The notes under the pieces: model-generated | The model's input: only the letters and a program-made list of their open reading frames with translations | The model's database searches: none | Told to the model about the DNA's origin: nothing | Translations under genes and position numbers: made by a program | Assembly (NCBI GenBank): GCA_023402395.1 | Contig: JAEYGI010000015.1 | Span: forward strand, 1 to 64,000 | DNA length: 64,000 nucleotides | DNA from: Bacillota bacterium | GTDB lineage: Bacteria > Bacillota > UBA4882 > UBA8346 | Reading direction: 5' to 3' | Shown: positions 1 to 7,924 of the stretch, one piece after another | How positions within the stretch are numbered: position 1 is the first letter of the stretch | Layout of the letters: every line of letters begins with the position of its first letter

Positions 1-206
1 TTGGGCATAATGCCTTTCTGGACAGGGACTGCTTCGAAGCATCAGCGGAGTGGAAACTTGAGTTTCCAGCGATCCATCCCTCCCCGCTGAGTAGACCCGC
101 GACAATGACAACATCGGGGAGGGAGCGAGGGAGAGGTAGGATTTTTGGCCAGCTTATTGGCAAAGATCATTTCTAAATATTGTAACTATCACTTGATGAC
201 ATTGCC
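1..206 (-). repeat. Dispersed ~206-bp intergenic repeat, copy 1
   Basis: The reverse complement of this stretch matches 44482-44687 over nearly its whole length, as judged by eye. Shared landmarks are the ggcaatgtcatcaag end, the cctacctctccctcg block, a gatgttgtcattgtcgcggg core and the atgcc end. No coding potential is apparent. It looks like a small non-autonomous mobile or structural repeat. The left boundary may lie outside the window. Confidence 0.75.
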
Positions 207-233
207 CTGACAGGGAAGAGCGAGAGTTAGGTC
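205..233. repeat. Short repeat shared with 55031-55059
   Basis: A ccctgacaggg palindrome followed by aagagcgagagttaggtc recurs almost base for base at the right end of the 54858-55059 element. It is probably a solitary end of that element family, abutting the 206-bp repeat. Confidence 0.6.
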
Positions 234-269
234 TTCGCTCCAGACTAACATTCCTGGACAGGGCCGTCG

Positions 270-923
270 TTAACTCATATCGATTGAACCGGCTTCACGG
301 ATCCAGCCGATAAAGGCCGGCACGGTTTCGAACGTCAACCACGGCCGCATCGCTTGCACTCGCTCCGGATTGGCCGTTGCGGCCCAGAGCGCGGCCACGG
401 GGTGGACTCCGGCTTCCCGGGCGGCCTGGATGTCATAGGCCGTATCCCCGACATAGGCGACTTCCTCCGGGGCGTAGCCCCATGCCTCCAGGACCTGCCG
501 GAGATGATCGGGTTTGCGGGCGCCCCGGTCCGATCCGGCGATCACGATCTCAAAGAACTCCCCCAATCCCGAATACCGCAACGAAATATCCAGGCTGCCC
601 CGGCCTTTGCCCGAGACGATCGCCAGCCGGATCGAACGCTCCCGCAATCCGGCCAAGGCGGTGGGGATGCCCGTGAAAGTGACCGATTCCCCATGGGCCC
701 GTTCGTATTCGTCCAGATAGTCCCGGAGCGCCTCTTGCCAGCGGTCCGGGAGCAGCGTTTGAAAGATGCCGGCTTCCGACGGACCGAACAGGGCGGCGAT
801 CTCCGGGTCCGAATACTCGCGGCCGAGATAGCGCCGGAGCGTGGCCCGGAACCCGGCGTAACAAACGGGCAGGGTGTCGAGCAGCGTGCCGTCGAGATCA
901 AAGATGAATCCCTTGAGTGGCAT
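270..923 (-). CDS. HAD-superfamily hydrolase, phosphoglycolate phosphatase-like
   Basis: This 217-residue protein is a haloacid dehalogenase-type phosphatase, probably acting on a small phosphorylated metabolite. All four motifs are visible: DLDGTLLDT near residue 9 (nucleophile and acid/base aspartates), a serine in IVSGKG around residue 103, the lysine in ARKPDH, and the acidic GDTAYD near residue 160. A helical cap lies between the first two motifs. Length and motifs fit the PGP/Gph or pyrophosphatase PpaX subfamily; the substrate cannot be read from sequence. The ATG has an AAGGAG site directly upstream on the minus strand. The upstream B3/B4 gene has the same orientation with a 42-bp gap, so co-transcription is likely. 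Confidence 0.85.
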   Translation of the reverse strand: MPLKGFIFDLDGTLLDTLPVCYAGFRATLRRYLGREYSDPEIAALFGPSEAGIFQTLLPDRWQEALRDYLDEYERAHGESVTFTGIPTALAGLRERSIRLAIVSGKGRGSLDISLRYSGLGEFFEIVIAGSDRGARKPDHLRQVLEAWGYAPEEVAYVGDTAYDIQAAREAGVHPVAALWAATANPERVQAMRPWLTFETVPAFIGWIREAGSIDMS

Positions 924-965
924 CGGGGGCTCCTTTGCTTGCCCGCTGGCAAGCCGGAAGAGGAT

Positions 966-1670
966 TTAGAGCGGCCACGGGGCGTGGATGATCCGTTCCC
1001 GGCCGCCGCAGAAGGTTTTGGTCAGATCGATCAGGCGGGTTGACGCCTCCCGCAAATACTCGGGGCCGGTGGCGGAGTTGCCCTGGATGATGTAAAAGCA
1101 ATTGGCGGTCTCCGGGGTGACCTTGGTTTTTTCAACCTGACGGACTTCCAGCCAGCAAAGAATGTCGCGGCTATCGTCGATATAGGCGTAATCGCCGGGC
1201 CGGACCTTTTTGGGCCCATCCGCGCCGATGGGCCGGAAATTCTCGGTCCCGTCGGCCAGCCGCATCCGGACCTTGCCGGAGATCTTGGGGATGTCGTGGG
1301 CGCCCAGCGCCAGCCGGGTTTCGACCGAAACCAGGTTGTAGATGTCGACCAGCAGGTTGATGTGGGGGATATCCCCGTGTTTCAGCAGCAGGTTTAAAAG
1401 GGTCTCCGGCGCGGCCACCGTTTCCCGGTTGGAATGGGCGATGGCCTCGTGCATTCCTTTGAACCCCTGGAGTATGGGATCGGTTTTGATCCGCTCGGGG
1501 GTCAGCCCGTCCCGGATTTTTTGAATGGATTCCGCCTTGACCCGCTCAAAGTCCGGATCGGACTCCCGGTTGCGCAGGCCGGTCATGCTAAAGCAGACGG
1601 CGGTCCAGCCAAGGGCTTGGACCTCCTCGGCGACGGTAAAGGTTAGATCGGTTGCGTTCATGGCATCCAT
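966..1670 (-). CDS. B3/B4 tRNA-binding domain protein
   Basis: The protein (234 residues from the chosen start) resembles the stand-alone B3/B4 domain family, related to the editing domain of the phenylalanyl-tRNA synthetase beta chain. Recognisable stretches are HGDIPHINLLVDIYNLVS in the middle and a C-terminal YIIQGNSAT-type segment. Possible roles are tRNA-linked amino acid editing, or as an uncharacterised partner of the downstream HAD phosphatase. The reading frame stays open upstream to 1853, but that part covers GC-rich repeat-like DNA and looks non-coding. The start at 1670 (or 1661) is the first one followed by family-like sequence; no strong ribosome binding site is visible. Confidence 0.75.
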   Translation of the reverse strand: MDAMNATDLTFTVAEEVQALGWTAVCFSMTGLRNRESDPDFERVKAESIQKIRDGLTPERIKTDPILQGFKGMHEAIAHSNRETVAAPETLLNLLLKHGDIPHINLLVDIYNLVSVETRLALGAHDIPKISGKVRMRLADGTENFRPIGADGPKKVRPGDYAYIDDSRDILCWLEVRQVEKTKVTPETANCFYIIQGNSATGPEYLREASTRLIDLTKTFCGGRERIIHAPWPL

Positions 1671-1838
1671 ATTCCCAGTAATTTGATGGAATTTACCGAA
1701 ATTGTAGCATAAATTGGGTTGATTTTCAAGGGTTCGGGTCATCCGGTCCGAAATAAGATTGGCTGAATCGACTTGATACCCGGCCAAAATTTTCCCGCCA
1801 ATCCGGCGCGGCGGTTCCGGCGGCAGGGGCCGCTGCCG

Positions 1839-2321
1839 CTCCGGATGAAGCAAGGCTTGCTACAGTTGATCCGGGAGCCGGATCAACCGGAGCGGGAGCC
1901 GCTACCGGTTGAAAAAGTCCCGCTTCAGTTGGAGCGGGACCTGCTCCAACTGCGGGAAGGGCCGCTTCAGATGGAGTAAGTGTCGCCTCAGATCGAAATA
2001 TTAGAGGATCATTTGAAGGAACTGTTTCTCCAGATGGAAATGTTAGAGGATCATTTGAAGAAAGAGTTCCTTCAGAAGGAAATGTTGGAGCTTCATTTGA
2101 AGGAAGAGTTTCTTCAGATCGAAATATTGGAAGATCATTTGAAGAAAGGGTTCCTTCAAATGGGGGAAGTGTTCCTTCAGTTGATCCGACGGTTGCTTCA
2201 GATGGGGGAAGCGCCGCTCCAGATGAACGGGGAGCAGGATCAGTTGAAGCGGGAGCTGCTGCAGAACGGAAAGGCGGTGGTGAAGTTGTGGGGGATGTTG
2301 CTTCAGATGATCTGGGGGCGT
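1839..2321. repeat. 21-bp-register tandem repeat array A (23 units, partly 42-bp higher order)
   Basis: The whole stretch can be cut into contiguous 21-bp units with no spacers. Most units begin CTTCA or GATCA, followed by (A/G)NTG. Between 1986 and 2153 the array becomes four consecutive 42-bp units, each made of a cttcagat-type half and a catttgaag-type half. These halves are inverted complements, so a transcript could fold into serial hairpins. Elsewhere tgatcc...ggatca palindromes occur (for example 1867-1885). Because 21 is a multiple of three the array stays open in frames that read as heptads (LLQMEMLEDHLKKEF-like), but a TAA at 1977 interrupts the frame and no ribosome binding site is seen. 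A DNA- or RNA-level repeat is therefore preferred over a gene. The same family recurs at 43338-43630. Confidence 0.9.
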
Positions 2322-2489
2322 TCTGAATCTTTGAGGCTTGTTATTGAGAAGTAGCGGGTCTTTTTTGATTTGGGGGAGGGGTCTGAACCACAGATTAAGC
2401 TGATTTATCAGATTTCACTGATTTTGATCGATTATTCGGGGCGGTTGAAAAGAGTTGGGGAGAAGTCTTGGGTCGACGCTGACCTCGAC

Positions 2490-2608
2490 GCCCTCACCCG
2501 TCGGGCTGGTTCAAGTCGCCTGCCCTCCCGGCGTTCCTCCATCCGTGGACGCCGGAACTTGAGCCTTCCTGGCTCTGGTCCCCCATCACGCCCAAAAACG
2601 GGTATGGA
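2490..2608. repeat. Partial copy of palindromic intergenic element (family of 45477-45674)
   Basis: The stretch gccctcacccgtcgggc, followed by ttcaag, ctgccctccc and a ccccatcacgccc block, matches segments of the longer palindromic element at 45477-45674. The phrase cctggctctgg also recurs inside the element at 54858. It appears to be a rearranged or incomplete copy. No gene is seen from 2322 to 2720. Confidence 0.55.
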
Positions 2609-2720
2609 TGCGCTTGAAAAATCTTCTAGTTTATCTAGTGCACCTTAAGAGCTTAAACAAAAAATACTAAAGTCTCGAAAGAAGTTTTAATGAGTGAATT
2701 GAGAAAACCACCAGTCCTTT

Positions 2721-3116
2721 TTAATCTTCCGGCATCTCCTCAACCATTTCCCTTGCCGTTTTTATTGAATGCTTCAAAAACAGCATACTTTTCTTCCGTT
2801 GAGCCGGAGACAAACCAGACATCGCTTTTCGGATTAGCGCGAACGCCTCGGCTTCTTCGGTGGAGATATTCGACAAATCCAGATTTAAAACCAATGAATG
2901 ATCAGCAAGTTCTACCTGATTGATCCCTAATAGCCAATTGGGTTCCACATTCAGCGCCTCGGCCAGCTTCGTCACATCGTCATAATTGATGGTGGGAGTA
3001 TAGCCCCGTTCCCAATTTGAAACAACTTGGGCGGATTTATTTACTTGGGCCGCCAGTTCGAGTTGGGTGAGTCCAAGTTCATTGCGGCGCTGCTTGATTT
3101 TTTGACCAATAAGCAT
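2721..3116 (-). CDS. XRE-family transcriptional regulator
   Basis: A 131-residue single-domain regulator. The N-terminal helix-turn-helix of the Cro/cI type runs from about residue 1 to 65 (IKQRRNELGLTQLELA, then SAQVVSNWERG and a WLLGI end). It is followed by an acidic linker and a helical C-terminus that may dimerise. The ATG at 3116 sits 8 bases after GGAGG. An upstream TTG (3131) overlaps that ribosome binding site and was rejected. Three ACTAACG-type heptamers lie just upstream, suggesting autorepression. No obvious target operon adjoins it; it may be a solitary phage-like or defence-island regulator stranded among repeats. Confidence 0.85.
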   Translation of the reverse strand: MLIGQKIKQRRNELGLTQLELAAQVNKSAQVVSNWERGYTPTINYDDVTKLAEALNVEPNWLLGINQVELADHSLVLNLDLSNISTEEAEAFALIRKAMSGLSPAQRKKSMLFLKHSIKTAREMVEEMPED

Positions 3117-3148
3117 AAATCTATCCTCCAAATCCCATTGTAACAGCT

Positions 3149-3211
3149 ACTAACGGACTAAAATAGTTGACTAACGAGATTTGAGAGTTGATATTATCGC
3201 AATTCGTTAGT
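3149..3211. promoter_or_regulatory. Candidate XRE operators (three ACTAACG copies)
   Basis: ACTAACG occurs at 3149-3155 and 3170-3176 in direct orientation, exactly 21 bp (two helical turns) apart, and inverted as CGTTAGT at 3205-3211. A further copy lies at 3312-3318. All are in the upstream region of the minus-strand XRE gene, the expected place for an autoregulatory operator. Confidence 0.5.
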
Positions 3212-3219
3212 AAAATAGA

Positions 3220-4298
3220 AATAGAAAATTGGTATAACATTGGAAACGTATATAAAAATCAATTGTTATTATAGCTAAAAAGTCGGCGTGATTGGTTTTC
3301 TAAACATCAACACTAACGAGTTACGTTACTTATGAAATCATCTGGATGGAATAAAAGTTTGGGATGGTCAACGGGGCGAAGAACCTTGAGGGCGCTAACT
3401 AAAATACCAATAGTATATTTGATGCCGCTTAAACCAAAGAACGGAATTTGCTGCGCTTTGGCGCCAATCTGCCACTTTTGTGGCGGCCAAAAGTGGCGCA
3501 AAAGCCGCCGGACACCAAGGTTTCCGGTCCTTCCTTTAATCCCATGGCATCCATGTCAATGAAGCTGAATGTTGGCAGCTCGTTTTTACAAACCAAAAGC
3601 CGTTTGTAAAAACGACTGCGATGACCATGGGACCCTTGTGATGGCCCCGGTCATCCAGACCGGATGCCTTCAGGGTGGGTTCTCCGGTCGCGACCGCTGT
3701 GCGAGTCCGTATCGCAAAGCGGCGCGCGTCCCTCCATGGACTCTTCAGGGTAATTTCTGTGGGGCTATGTGATGCTTCGGAGAAGTGGGGGTAAAGTGCT
3801 TAGGTTCTTGGAATAACGTGACCGGAGGGAAGAGGTCGTGCGGTAAAGGGAAATAATCGGTAAGTTAGGATGACAAGGCGCTTATCCCATTATATAATTT
3901 GACTTCTTTTGGACGAATTAAATGTTCTGAGTAATAATGGTTTTAGGCAGTAAAAAAAGATGTACCCGCTTGCCACGGATGATCAATCACCGCCGCTTCT
4001 TTCCGTGGATGGAAAACAGCGGTCGGCTTCGAAGAGTTCACTTAGTGCGGTTGCGTACTGCCAGGGAGGGCGACGACCGTTGCCGGATGAATTGCAGGAG
4101 GACCGGAACCACGCGGTTCCGGCGACTTTTTGTTTCTTTTTGGTCGGTCAAAAAGAAAAAAGATTGGTTCCAACCCCAGTAAATTTATTAAGCCAGCAGA
4201 AGTCACCCAAGAAACTCGGCAACCGCAACTTTGAACAGCCCCAAGTTCACTTATTTCTAAATCAAATTAATCAAATCAAAAAGAAAGGCCTGATTCCC
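3220..4298. other. Gene-poor, AT-richer stretch with short palindromes
   Basis: No reading frame here has a family signature or a convincing ribosome binding site. Short inverted repeats are present, such as ccacttttgtgg/ccaaaagtgg around 3474-3498 and ttctttttggtcggtcaaaaagaa around 4134-4158. These resemble palindromic extragenic repeats. It may be degraded DNA around the nearby insertion sequence. Confidence 0.5.
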
Positions 4299-4637
4299 AT
4301 GTCTCAATCCGATCATTTCCCACTCCCCGAACTGGAATCCATCTCCTACTACCTGGACTATCTGATCCTGGAACGGGTGGCCGAATTCAGCGACAAAATC
4401 CTCCCCAATGACCCGCAACTGCAGGAGAACCGAGCCGAAATGGAAAACTTCCTGAACCTCCTCGAAAACTTGCTCCCCGCCCCGGGCGGCCCGGCGGTCC
4501 TGAACGCCATCAACGAAACCAGCTCGGCCATGATCACCCGCTGTCAGGAACTGATCTACCGCCGCGGGCTGGAAGACGGCGCCGAACTGATCCGGATCCT
4601 GATCAAACGCGTAGGGGAGCAAAAACAGAACGGGTAG
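4299..4637 (+). CDS. Small conserved-type hypothetical protein
   Basis: A 112-residue, largely helical acidic protein. The N-terminal half (ELESISYYLDYLILERV) and the end (YRRGLEDGAELIRILIKRV) recall small Bacillota proteins such as DUF6809, which share a YxxGxxDGxxLx(R/E)-type C-terminus. That assignment is tentative. The ATG at 4299 follows an AAGAAAGG stretch at 4281-4288. An upstream extension of the frame to 3960 runs through palindromic intergenic DNA and was rejected. No function is proposed; it is bounded by repeats on both sides. Confidence 0.55.
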   Translation: MSQSDHFPLPELESISYYLDYLILERVAEFSDKILPNDPQLQENRAEMENFLNLLENLLPAPGGPAVLNAINETSSAMITRCQELIYRRGLEDGAELIRILIKRVGEQKQNG

Positions 4638-4961
4638 CGGGATTCACGGGATTAAATTGATTCAGGGTTGAAATTATTAAGAATGTTCTAACCCTCAATC
4701 TTGCTTTCTCCCGCCATCGGCCTCCACTGACGACCATCCATGGTCGCTTCGCCTTTTGGCCTGCCTGCCCCGGAGGAGAAACGAAGGTCTTGTCGAGGCA
4801 GGAATAATTGCATCATGAATATAGGCATTCAAACCGAGCGACTCGTTTCTCCCTGGGGGCTAAACATTACCCATAAGTCATGAAGGAGGAGGATAAATTA
4901 GATCAATTTGAACAATTCGATCAAAGCTAAATAAAGAGAAATCTAATAGGGACAAGGGTTC

Positions 4962-5015
4962 CATGAGGTTCAAGAGAATTTATTCATAAATACAATCGAT
5001 AAGGAGAACCTCATG
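4962..5015 (+). promoter_or_regulatory. Inverted repeat sequestering the transposase start codon
   Basis: catgaggttc (4962-4971) is exactly complementary to gaacctcatg (5006-5015). The 3' arm includes the ATG and the last base of the AAGGAG site. A transcript entering from outside would hide the start, whereas one starting inside would lack the 5' arm. This matches the foldback inhibition known for IS10/IS50; its activity here is inferred. Confidence 0.6.
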
Positions 5016-6425
5016 AAAAAAATCGAGTTAAAACAATCGATAATCAACGAATTTCAAAATGTCCCGATTAATGACCAACGTTTGATTAACCGATTAATCC
5101 TTACGGCAAGATTGCTTGAAAACCAGCCCGAGAAATCCATTCCCGATGCCTGTGGTAATTGGGCTGCCACGAAAGCAACTTACCAATTTTTCGCTAATGA
5201 GAAAGTAACTTCAGAAGCTGTTTTAAACAGCCATCGTTCAAATACAATTGAACGAATACGGCAATACCCGATGGTTTTATTAATTCAAGATACTAGCGCT
5301 CTGGATTATACTACTCATAAAAAAACTAAGGGACTGGGTTCATATACAACCGCTAAAAATTCACGAGGTTTGCTGATGCACTCCGTCTTAGCAGTTAGTC
5401 CAACCGGAATACCACTAGGAATTTTATATCAAGATATCTGGACAAGAGAACAGTTATCCAAATATACCAAACGTAATGAACATCAAGAACTACCGATTGA
5501 AGTCAAGGAAAGCTATAAATGGCTTAAAGCGATGGAAAGCAGTTTAACCGGCATCCCTAACCCTATGCAAACTGTTACGATTGGTGATCGTGAAGCTGAT
5601 ATTTTTGAATTCTTTCAAAAAGCGCTTGAGTTAGGAAGTCATCTTTTAGTTAGAGCCGTTCGCAATCGCCGAATTCTTGAAGAATGTGAATTGTTATTAA
5701 ACCAACTTGAGCAAGCCCCGGAAGCCGGCCAATGTATGGTGGGGATTCCAAGACGTTCCGAACAAAATCTCCCGCCACGACAAGCCAGATTAAATATTCG
5801 TTATTGTTCGGCGACAGTATATAAGGCTCGTTTCCGAACTAAAAAACCGCAAGAAAGTATTCCACTTTATGCGATACTGGCCCGGGAAATCAATTCTCCC
5901 GAAGGCGAAGATCCCATTGAATGGTTTTTACTTACCACGATACCAATTGGTAGTTTAGAAGAAGCCGTACAAAAAATCGAATGGTACCGTCAACGATGGA
6001 AAATTGAACGATTTCATTATACCCTTAAAAGTGGTTGTGGCGTTGAAGATTTGCAACTTGAAACCAAGGAAAGGCTTGAAAATGCGATTGCATTATATTC
6101 AATCTTAGCCTGGCGACTAACCTGGTTAACTTATCAAGCTCGTGTTACCCCGGATTTTCCGGCAAGTATCATTCTCGAAAAGCATGAATGGCAAGCCCTA
6201 TACTGTGTTGTGAATAAAACGCATACTCCACCTGAAACTCCCCCAACACTTGCCGAAACAGTATTACTACTTGGCAAATTGGGGGGATTTCTTGGGCGTA
6301 AACATGATGGTCAACCAGGTATTAAAGTCTTATGGCGCGGTCTCCAGAAACTTAATGAAGGTCTCTTATTTGTTGAATATTTTCAATTAATTCAACCTTC
6401 TTTCCGAGATATGGGTAATGTTTAG
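5013..6425 (+). CDS. IS4-family DDE transposase
   Basis: A 470-residue transposase that cuts and joins the element's ends. The DDE catalytic residues are visible: the first aspartate in LIQDTSALD (about residue 93), the second in GDREADIFEF (about residue 191), and the glutamate within the diagnostic YREK motif of IS4 enzymes, WYRQRWKIERFHYTLK (about residues 327-342). Length agrees with Tn5 transposase (476). AAGGAG precedes the ATG by six bases. The TAG stop is formed by the last three bases of the element itself. Base composition is clearly more AT-rich than the neighbouring genes, consistent with transfer. No frameshift or missing motif is seen, so the element may be active. Confidence 0.93.
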   Translation: MKKIELKQSIINEFQNVPINDQRLINRLILTARLLENQPEKSIPDACGNWAATKATYQFFANEKVTSEAVLNSHRSNTIERIRQYPMVLLIQDTSALDYTTHKKTKGLGSYTTAKNSRGLLMHSVLAVSPTGIPLGILYQDIWTREQLSKYTKRNEHQELPIEVKESYKWLKAMESSLTGIPNPMQTVTIGDREADIFEFFQKALELGSHLLVRAVRNRRILEECELLLNQLEQAPEAGQCMVGIPRRSEQNLPPRQARLNIRYCSATVYKARFRTKKPQESIPLYAILAREINSPEGEDPIEWFLLTTIPIGSLEEAVQKIEWYRQRWKIERFHYTLKSGCGVEDLQLETKERLENAIALYSILAWRLTWLTYQARVTPDFPASIILEKHEWQALYCVVNKTHTPPETPPTLAETVLLLGKLGGFLGRKHDGQPGIKVLWRGLQKLNEGLLFVEYFQLIQPSFRDMGNV

Positions 6426-6575
6426 CCCTGGGGGAGAAAGATAGAATGAGGGCGGGCTTTTAACGGCGCATCAACCAATCCGGGATGTTTTTAACCTTTC
6501 GGCTTTCTTGATAACTTGATATTCCTATCCCCAAAGGAGGTTCCAACCATGCTCGGCGACGACAGCAAAGGCATA

Positions 6576-7799
6576 CTAAGCCAGTTGCATCTCCAGGATA
6601 TAAATGGACATATGCAAATGAAGCAGTTGTAAGGGATCCTTTAAATCGACCGCGAATAACTGCTGCATTTTGTTGAGCCTGTAGCTGAGCGTGGTTTTGT
6701 GCACGAACAGCCGCTCCGAAGTTTGAAAGACATTTTGGTTGCATTGGAAATATAGCTTAAGCGTCTCATAATACTGGGTTCCGTTGTAGGCGTCGTATTC
6801 CAGCATCGCGTCGACGGCTGTGGCCACATATTGCCGGAGGCTGCCGGTGGGCGGATGGACGTCGGTCAGCAGATCATAGAGTTTGCAGCTATCGTAGGTT
6901 TGCACCGGATCTTGCATCCGCCAGCGCTTGGCGAACAGCACCGCCCTGGCGGCGGCATCGTAATACTTTCCGGCGTCGAAAAGATCGGCGAAAGCGGGAC
7001 TGATCCCGACGTATAGCGCATTTCCCTTAGCAATCCTCATCAAATCCCCTTCCGCCCCGATATTGGGTTCTCCTTTGGAAACATCGAACAAAATGGCGAT
7101 GCTGCCTTCATAAAGAATCAGCGTGACGCAATTGGGCTGATTCAGAAATTGAGGCGCGATGGTCTTGAACAGTGGCGGCGTGATATTGTTGCTTCTGGAA
7201 TCGACCTTGGCGATCTTCATCATGTCTGGCAGATACAAGGTGGTCGAGGTTTGCAGGCGCAGTTCAAATTCGGTTCGGGTGGAAATGGCTCCGGAGAGCA
7301 GGTCCCGCAGCAGCTTGTGCCAGGGCCGGTCCTGATAAGGGATGAAGGCGGTGTTCTCCAGCGTTACGGCCAGGGCGTAAACCTTGGTCACGAGCGTAAC
7401 GGCCTCCAGGTCCAGCGCGGACAGGGGACGGTTCGTCTCCAGGATGGAGAGGTGGCCCACGTAGAACCCCTCATAATAAGATTTGGCGATCATCCGAGTT
7501 CTGCCGACAATGCTGCCCTGGATGATATAGGGCGTTGGCCCGCCGCTTTCGATCACTTCGGTCACTTTCTTGCAATATTCGCGAAAGGATGAATTGTTGC
7601 GGCTTTTTACCCGGAAACTTAAATCGTCCTTGGGAGCGTTATCGCTGACGGCCATCACGTTCCAGGTCGCGTCCATAAAAAAGAGAGGAAACCCTAGCCA
7701 TTCGGCGGCGAGATTGGCCAGCCGCCGCAGGCGGTCCTCGTGGAAAAGAGCTTCAATTAGCATTAACTCCGCCTGGCGGAGGGCGTTCGGATCAGCCAT
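6576..7799 (-). CDS. PucR-family transcriptional regulator
   Basis: A 407-residue regulator of the PucR/CdaR class. The N-terminal 150 residues are GAF-like (WLGFPLFFMDATWNVMAVSD), the middle resembles the GGDEF-like CdaR domain, and the C-terminal PucR helix-turn-helix ends QNVFQTSERLFVHKTTLSYRLNKMQQLF. Family members are usually activators of purine, amino-acid or sugar-acid catabolism. It is divergent from the FAD oxidoreductase/anion transporter pair, which is its most likely target. A 16-bp perfect palindrome lies 16 bases upstream of the ATG. The GGAGG is about 13 bases from the start, longer than usual, and overlaps that palindrome's edge. Confidence 0.88.
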   Translation of the reverse strand: MADPNALRQAELMLIEALFHEDRLRRLANLAAEWLGFPLFFMDATWNVMAVSDNAPKDDLSFRVKSRNNSSFREYCKKVTEVIESGGPTPYIIQGSIVGRTRMIAKSYYEGFYVGHLSILETNRPLSALDLEAVTLVTKVYALAVTLENTAFIPYQDRPWHKLLRDLLSGAISTRTEFELRLQTSTTLYLPDMMKIAKVDSRSNNITPPLFKTIAPQFLNQPNCVTLILYEGSIAILFDVSKGEPNIGAEGDLMRIAKGNALYVGISPAFADLFDAGKYYDAAARAVLFAKRWRMQDPVQTYDSCKLYDLLTDVHPPTGSLRQYVATAVDAMLEYDAYNGTQYYETLKLYFQCNQNVFQTSERLFVHKTTLSYRLNKMQQLFAVDLKDPLQLLHLHMSIYILEMQLA

Positions 7800-7814
7800 G
7801 AATCGGTTTTCGCC

Positions 7815-7830
7815 TCCTACAATTGTAGGA
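7815..7830. promoter_or_regulatory. 16-bp perfect palindrome upstream of pucR-type gene
   Basis: tcctacaattgtagga is a perfect palindrome. On the minus strand its last bases form the AGG of the ribosome binding site. It could be the operator of the PucR-type regulator or an mRNA hairpin limiting its translation. Confidence 0.5.
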
Positions 7831-7924
7831 ACGCAAAGCTCCTCTTTTCTCTAAAACTAGCATAGATACACTCGAAAATCGATGATATAGTGAATTATGT
7901 AATAATAAATTAATTTAATCTTAA

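Larger units (their letters stand above)
4860..6425 (+). mobile_element. IS4-family (Tn5/IS50-like) insertion sequence, apparently intact
   Basis: The ends are perfect 16-bp inverted repeats, ctaaacattacccata at 4860-4875 and its complement at 6410-6425. They are flanked by a 9-bp direct duplication, ccctggggg, at 4851-4859 and 6426-6434. A 9-bp duplication is what Tn5/IS50-type IS4 elements make. The element is 1566 bp with one intact transposase gene. Removing it and one duplication copy restores the continuous palindromic repeat seen at 42086-42215, so the insertion is clean and probably recent. Confidence 0.92.
4692..6452. repeat. Palindromic MITE-like element, copy A, split by the IS
   Basis: The left end (ccctcaatcttgctttctccc, 4692-4712) and right end (6432-6452) are imperfect inverted repeats, matching the ends of the intact copy at 42086-42215. 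Internal landmarks shared with that copy are gagaaacgaa, caggaataatt and cgtttctccc. The IS4-type element 4860-6425 sits inside it, so the element is 4692-4859 plus 6435-6452, with the 9-bp target counted once. Confidence 0.8.

Noticed and set aside
1980..2354. Coiled-coil-like protein encoded by array A
   Set aside because: Heptad look follows automatically from a 21-bp repeat; a stop interrupts the array at 1977 and no ribosome binding site precedes a start.
3937..4182. Open frames in the gene-poor stretch before 4299
   Set aside because: No ribosome binding site and the translation runs through palindromic intergenic repeats.
6549..6632. 27-residue ORF with a perfect AAAGGAGG site, overlapping the 3' end of the pucR-type gene
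   Set aside because: It is antisense to conserved pucR coding sequence and has no recognisable content; perhaps a relic of a lost gene start. Not confident enough to annotate.
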